A stretch of 7,755 bases of DNA from positions 1 through 7,755 of the forward strand of contig CAIZHO010000384.1 of assembly GCA_903932805.1 (NCBI GenBank), written 5' to 3'. The notes beneath the pieces are model-generated. The model did not search any database, was not told the DNA's origin, and saw only the letters and a list, made by a program, of their open reading frames with translations. This DNA comes from an uncultured Roseiflexaceae bacterium (GTDB taxonomy: Bacteria; Chloroflexota; Chloroflexia; Chloroflexales; Roseiflexaceae). Positions 5,415-7,755 of the stretch are shown here, in pieces (the first letter of the stretch is position 1; every line of letters begins with the position of its first letter). The position numbers and the translations under genes are program-made.

Positions 5415-6662
5415 ATGCAGGAAGTATTGACGGATCAGACAATAACTTTTGCAAAAAACAGGAGCGATGCGAAGTGTACGCCACTCCACATCCTCTACGT
5501 CATCGTCAAACGATTCGCTGACGAATTCGAGGATTTTCAGAATCCTGTACAATCCGTTCTGACTGCTCTTGGCCCTGAGGGTGACAGCATCGTAAAACCA
5601 ACAATATCAGAGGAAGCTCAGAAGATTCTCGATACGTTTTCTTCGAAGCAGGTGGCGATTGACTGGGCTATGGAGCAATTTCCTCTCCTCACAAAAAAAT
5701 CTGGCCAATCTTCTGCTCCCGTTCAGCAAAAGAATGCACCAGAGAAAGAAACGGAAGCGTCCGAAAAAAAGACCCAGTCAGATGCAGTGGTCCGATCGAC
5801 CGATGAAATTTTCGCAAGCCTTGATGCCATGATTGGTCTGTCCGATGTCAAAATTGCCGTGCGGCAGATCGTAGCGCGCCAAAAAGCTGCCGAAGTTATG
5901 CAGTCACGTGGTATTGAGACCGTTTTCAGCAAGCATTTGGTGTTTACTGGAGCGCCAGGCACCGGCAAAACGACGGTTGCGCGCTTTGTGGCAGAGCTTT
6001 ATGCTTCGATGAACATTTTGCCTCATTTTTCGTTCGTCGAAGCCTCGAGAGCAGATCTCGTCGGTGGGTATGTTGGCCAAACCGCGCTGAAAGTCAAAGA
6101 AGTCATCGACAAGGCCCGTGGTGGTGTGTTGTTTATTGATGAAGCGTACGCCCTGATGCCGCGCCACGACAGTGATTATGGGCATGAAGCAATTGCCACT
6201 TTGGTTCAGTACATGGAAAACTATCGGAATGAGCTCGTCATCATTTTGGCAGGGTATGCCGATGAAATGCAGGCGTTGATCGATGTAAATCCCGGTTTAC
6301 GGAGTCGAATGACGACGTTCATAGACTTCCCCAACTACACTCCGCAAGAACTGATTGCAATCTTCCGATCCACACTCTTAGCAAACAAAATGTCGATAAC
6401 CGATGCGGCAATGCAGCATGTAGAGGACCAGTTGCAGATTGTCGCAACGCGTAGCGATTTCGGCAACGGTCGGTTCGTTCGCTCATTGTGGGAAACATCA
6501 TTTACCCAGCTTGCATTGCGTGATTTTGCAGACGGTGCATTTGATGATTCGGAACTGCGTGTATTGGATGTTGCAGATGTCGATAATGCGTTTAAACAGC
6601 TGATGAGGAGTCTCCCGGCTGCTGCGGAGCCGCGCAGAGGAATTGGTTTTCTGCGGAATTAA
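5415..6662 (+). CDS. AAA+ ATPase of CbxX/SpoVK/EccA type with Clp-N-like head
   Basis: A 415-residue cytoplasmic AAA+ ATPase. Residues 1-90 form a helical head that resembles half of a Clp N-terminal domain (CTPLHILYVIVKRF ... VQSVLTALG ... ISEEAQKILD), a family that docks clients or adaptors. Residues 93-127 are a charged Lys/Glu/Ser/Gln-rich linker. The ATPase domain has Walker A GAPGTGKT (179-186), pore loop DLVGGYVGQT (214-223), Walker B VLFIDE (238-243), sensor-1 region IILAGY (276-281), arginine-finger region NPGLRSR (292-298) and a sensor-2-like GNGRFVR (350-356), all in the order and spacing of the CbxX/CbbX/SpoVK/EccA group. All catalytic residues are intact, so it should hydrolyse ATP and thread or remodel a protein. 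The start has GGGAG at 5405-5409. It is not a Rubisco activase by context; the neighbour is a chaperone-like protein. Substrate unknown. Confidence 0.88.
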   Translation: MQEVLTDQTITFAKNRSDAKCTPLHILYVIVKRFADEFEDFQNPVQSVLTALGPEGDSIVKPTISEEAQKILDTFSSKQVAIDWAMEQFPLLTKKSGQSSAPVQQKNAPEKETEASEKKTQSDAVVRSTDEIFASLDAMIGLSDVKIAVRQIVARQKAAEVMQSRGIETVFSKHLVFTGAPGTGKTTVARFVAELYASMNILPHFSFVEASRADLVGGYVGQTALKVKEVIDKARGGVLFIDEAYALMPRHDSDYGHEAIATLVQYMENYRNELVIILAGYADEMQALIDVNPGLRSRMTTFIDFPNYTPQELIAIFRSTLLANKMSITDAAMQHVEDQLQIVATRSDFGNGRFVRSLWETSFTQLALRDFADGAFDDSELRVLDVADVDNAFKQLMRSLPAAAEPRRGIGFLRN

Positions 6663-6678
6663 TCATTAATCTCATTGC

Positions 6679-6714
6679 AACCCCCACGTGCCCGTTCGGG
6701 CACGTGGGGGTTTT
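6679..6714 (+). terminator. strong intrinsic terminator after the AAA+ gene
   Basis: AACCCCCACGTGCCC (6679-6693) pairs perfectly with GGGCACGTGGGGGTT (6698-6712) across a GTTC loop, followed by TTGTG after GGGGTTTT. It lies 16 bases downstream of the AAA+ stop codon. It shares its design (C5 stem, GCCC/GGGC inner stem, four-base loop) with the hairpin at 4646-4685, with paired changes between the two. Confidence 0.85.
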
Positions 6715-6717
6715 GTG

Positions 6718-6786
6718 TGGTGGCACAATGCCATGCGCACGGTCGCGCAGAGGACCCGCTCTTGCGGGTGCGGGAGCAGTGATGTA
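6718..6786 (+). repeat. 69-bp structured direct repeat, copy 2
   Basis: Second copy of the element at 4687-4755, same orientation, 2031 bases away, 66 of 69 positions identical. The three stem-loops are unchanged; the last has loop TCTT instead of TCCT. Together the two copies bracket the promoter, the chaperone-like gene and the AAA+ gene. Confidence 0.9.
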
Positions 6787-6797
6787 GACCCAAAACA

Positions 6798-6869
6798 CCT
6801 CGCCCGTGATTATAAAAATTGTATCTTCGGGCGACGTACCCCGCTGCGCGGGGCATGACGACGTCGCCC
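6798..6869 (+). repeat. REP-like hairpin element, copy A
   Basis: The segment opens with CCTCGCCCG (6798-6806), whose TCGCCCG is complementary to CGGGCGA at 6828-6834. Next comes a two-level structure: outer stem GGGCGACGT (6829-6837) with ACGTCGCCC (6861-6869), and inner hairpin CCCCGC-TGC-GCGGGG (6839-6853) followed by CATGACG. The CGGGCGA arm can therefore pair with either side. No coding signal was seen. Confidence 0.8.
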
Positions 6870-6901
6870 CTGATCAACTGTGGTCATGTAAAGATGTTCA
6901 A

Positions 6902-6940
6902 GGGCGATACCCCGCTACGCGGGGCATGACGACCTCGCCC
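6902..6940 (+). repeat. REP-like hairpin element, copy B
   Basis: A diverged copy of the preceding structure: outer stem GGGCGA (6902-6907) with TCGCCC (6935-6940), inner hairpin CCCCGC-TAC-GCGGGG (6910-6924), then CATGACGAC. The inner stem is identical to copy A and the loop differs by one base. The outer stem is shorter but still perfect. Its right arm is part of the first 21-bp tandem unit. Confidence 0.8.
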
Positions 6941-7016
6941 GTAGACTCCAACTCCTCGCCCGTAGACTCCAACTCCTCGCCCGTATATTCCAATACCTCG
7001 CCCGCAGACACAAATC
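6933..7016 (+). repeat. four 21-bp tandem repeats headed by CCTCGCCCG
   Basis: Units start at 6933, 6954, 6975 and 6996. Units 1 and 2 are identical, unit 3 differs in the A/T-rich half (GTATATTCCAATA), and unit 4 is the most changed. All four keep CCTCGCCCG at the front; an isolated unit lies at 6798. They end four bases before the stop codon of the DUF3105 gene on the other strand. There are no spacers, so this is a tandem repeat and not a CRISPR. Confidence 0.9.
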
Positions 7017-7020
7017 AACC

Positions 7021-7632
7021 TTACCGCAGCGGGCTGCAATTCTTTTCGGGGCCTTTGCCAACGCGATCGGCAAAGAATTGGGTCATGCTGGCTTTGTCGA
7101 CGGACTGCAAGGGCAGCAGGTAGTTCCAGGCGGCCATGACAATGGGGGCTGCCATCTTGTCGTCGGTGCGGGGCACCATCAACACACAGGAATTTTGGCG
7201 TTGGAACTCAGCAGCCACGGCTTTGAGTTCTGTCAGGGTACTCTCTGGCAGCGATGGTTTGTAGTGGATGATAATCCCGCCGTGCTCGATGTTGTGCACG
7301 CTGACACGGTCATCGATAGCTTCAGGAGCGATGCCCCAGGGTGCAATCATCGTGCCCACGTGCCAGCCAGAGGTCGGCGGGTTCGAATTATACGGCGTAC
7401 GTACGGGGTCTTCCAACGAATCGAGGTGCAAGCTGACGCCTTGGTCTGGGTACTTTTCGGACCCTAACGGTAGATTGTCGTTGTTGCGGTAGATAGCCCA
7501 CACAATGACGGCAATCAGTACGAGTGCGCCAATGATATAGGGCGTGGACGATGCTTTTTTGGCGGGTGCTGCTTGCATCTTCAGCGGTTTTGGTTGCGAA
7601 GGCTTTGGCTTGCGATTTTTTTGATTTGTCAT
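7021..7632 (-). CDS. DUF3105 membrane-anchored extracytoplasmic protein
   Basis: A 203-residue protein of the DUF3105 family, whose biochemical function is unknown. It has a basic, Lys/Pro-rich cytoplasmic tail (1-30), one membrane helix (about 31-48) and an outer domain with the family hallmarks YNSNPPTSGWH (81-91) and VHNIEHGG (112-119), plus the GPEKNC end segment (194-199). The conserved His and Glu residues suggest metal or ligand binding, but this is inference. Two cysteines, C149 and C199, lie on the outer side and could pair. The start has AAGGA eight bases upstream, overlapping the stop region of the preceding gene. The start lies four bases after the stop codon of that psuG-like gene, so the two are probably one operon. 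It converges on the AAA+ gene, with repeats in between. Confidence 0.92.
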   Translation of the reverse strand: MTNQKNRKPKPSQPKPLKMQAAPAKKASSTPYIIGALVLIAVIVWAIYRNNDNLPLGSEKYPDQGVSLHLDSLEDPVRTPYNSNPPTSGWHVGTMIAPWGIAPEAIDDRVSVHNIEHGGIIIHYKPSLPESTLTELKAVAAEFQRQNSCVLMVPRTDDKMAAPIVMAAWNYLLPLQSVDKASMTQFFADRVGKGPEKNCSPLR

Positions 7633-7636
7633 GACG

Positions 7637-7755
7637 TTATCCTTGTGCGAGTGCGACTGCCAGGGCTGCGGCGATACGGGCGTTGTTTTGGAGCAGGGCC
7701 ATGTTGGTGCGCATACTTTCGCCGCTTGTCTCGCGCATGACCGCGCTGAGGAGGA
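7637..7755 (-). CDS. psuG: probable pseudouridine-5'-phosphate glycosidase, C-terminal end
   Basis: Only the last 38 residues and the stop codon (TAA, complement of 7637-7639) are in the window. They read LLSAVMRETSGES, then MRTNMALLQNNARIAAALAV and a short end ALAQG. The pattern LL..V...T.G.S...N.ALL.NNAR.AA..A.AL fits the C-terminal helices of PsuG enzymes, which split pseudouridine 5'-phosphate into uracil and ribose 5-phosphate. It is too short for certainty. The stop is four bases before the DUF3105 start and supplies that gene's ribosome binding site, which suggests coupled translation. Confidence 0.65.
   Translation of the reverse strand, partial: LLSAVMRETSGESMRTNMALLQNNARIAAALAVALAQG

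Noticed and set aside
5415..6662. CbbX Rubisco activase
   Set aside because: The ATPase core is of the same group, but the Clp-N-like head and linker are extra and there are no Rubisco or Calvin-cycle genes in the window.
4687..6786. IS element or composite transposon
   Set aside because: No transposase gene, no terminal inverted repeats and no target-site duplication were found; only direct repeats frame the cassette.
6933..7016. Possible CRISPR array
   Set aside because: The 21-bp units are directly adjacent with no spacers and are too short; no cas gene is nearby.
6806..7123. 105-codon plus-strand frame with SSPVDSN repeats
   Set aside because: It is a translation of the REP-like and 21-bp repeats and runs into the DUF3105 gene on the opposite strand.

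Overview
The window probably comes from a filamentous Chloroflexota-type bacterium. That is an inference from protein families: a CrtI-like FAD oxidoreductase, a very large YfhO-like membrane protein with an N-terminal beta-rich luminal domain, a CbxX/EccA-like AAA+ protein with a YbjN/T3SS-chaperone-like partner, a DUF3105 protein and a PsuG-like tail. No rRNA, tRNA or IS transposase was seen that would settle the taxonomy.

Layout, left to right. (1) 1-527 (+): 3' part of a CrtI/phytoene-desaturase-like oxidoreductase. (2) 528-944: gene-free leader region with a possible promoter and the ribosome binding site of the next gene. (3) 945-4493 (+): an 1182-residue polytopic membrane protein of YfhO/GT-C type carrying a near-perfect 54-bp in-frame tandem duplication. 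(4) 4494-4604: a truncated, frameshifted and stop-containing relic of a paralog of the oxidoreductase in (1), starting right at the stop codon of the membrane protein. (5) 4646-4755: a hairpin terminator followed by a 69-bp structured repeat. (6) 4811-6662 (+): a two-gene cassette with its own promoter region. It holds a 147-residue YbjN/T3SS-chaperone-like protein and a 415-residue AAA+ ATPase with a Clp-N-like head, separated by a perfect 26-nt palindrome. (7) 6679-6786: a second copy of the hairpin plus 69-bp repeat. (8) 6797-7016: a cluster of REP-like hairpins and 21-bp tandem repeats. (9) 7021-7632 (-): DUF3105 membrane-anchored protein, preceded by the end of a psuG-like gene (7637-7755, -) in the same operon.

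The outer genes (1 and 9) look like ordinary chromosomal genes of higher GC. The interior, from about 900 to 6660, is visibly more AT-rich and looks like accessory DNA added in at least two steps. The membrane-protein gene sits between an oxidoreductase gene and a relic of a second one. The chaperone/AAA+ pair sits between two direct copies of a structured intergenic repeat. The best candidate for an uncharacterised system is that pair. By analogy with ESX secretion, where a CbxX-type AAA+ ATPase (EccA) works with a substrate chaperone, it could be a client-holding plus unfolding/remodelling module. No secretion component or effector is visible in the window, so its function remains unknown.
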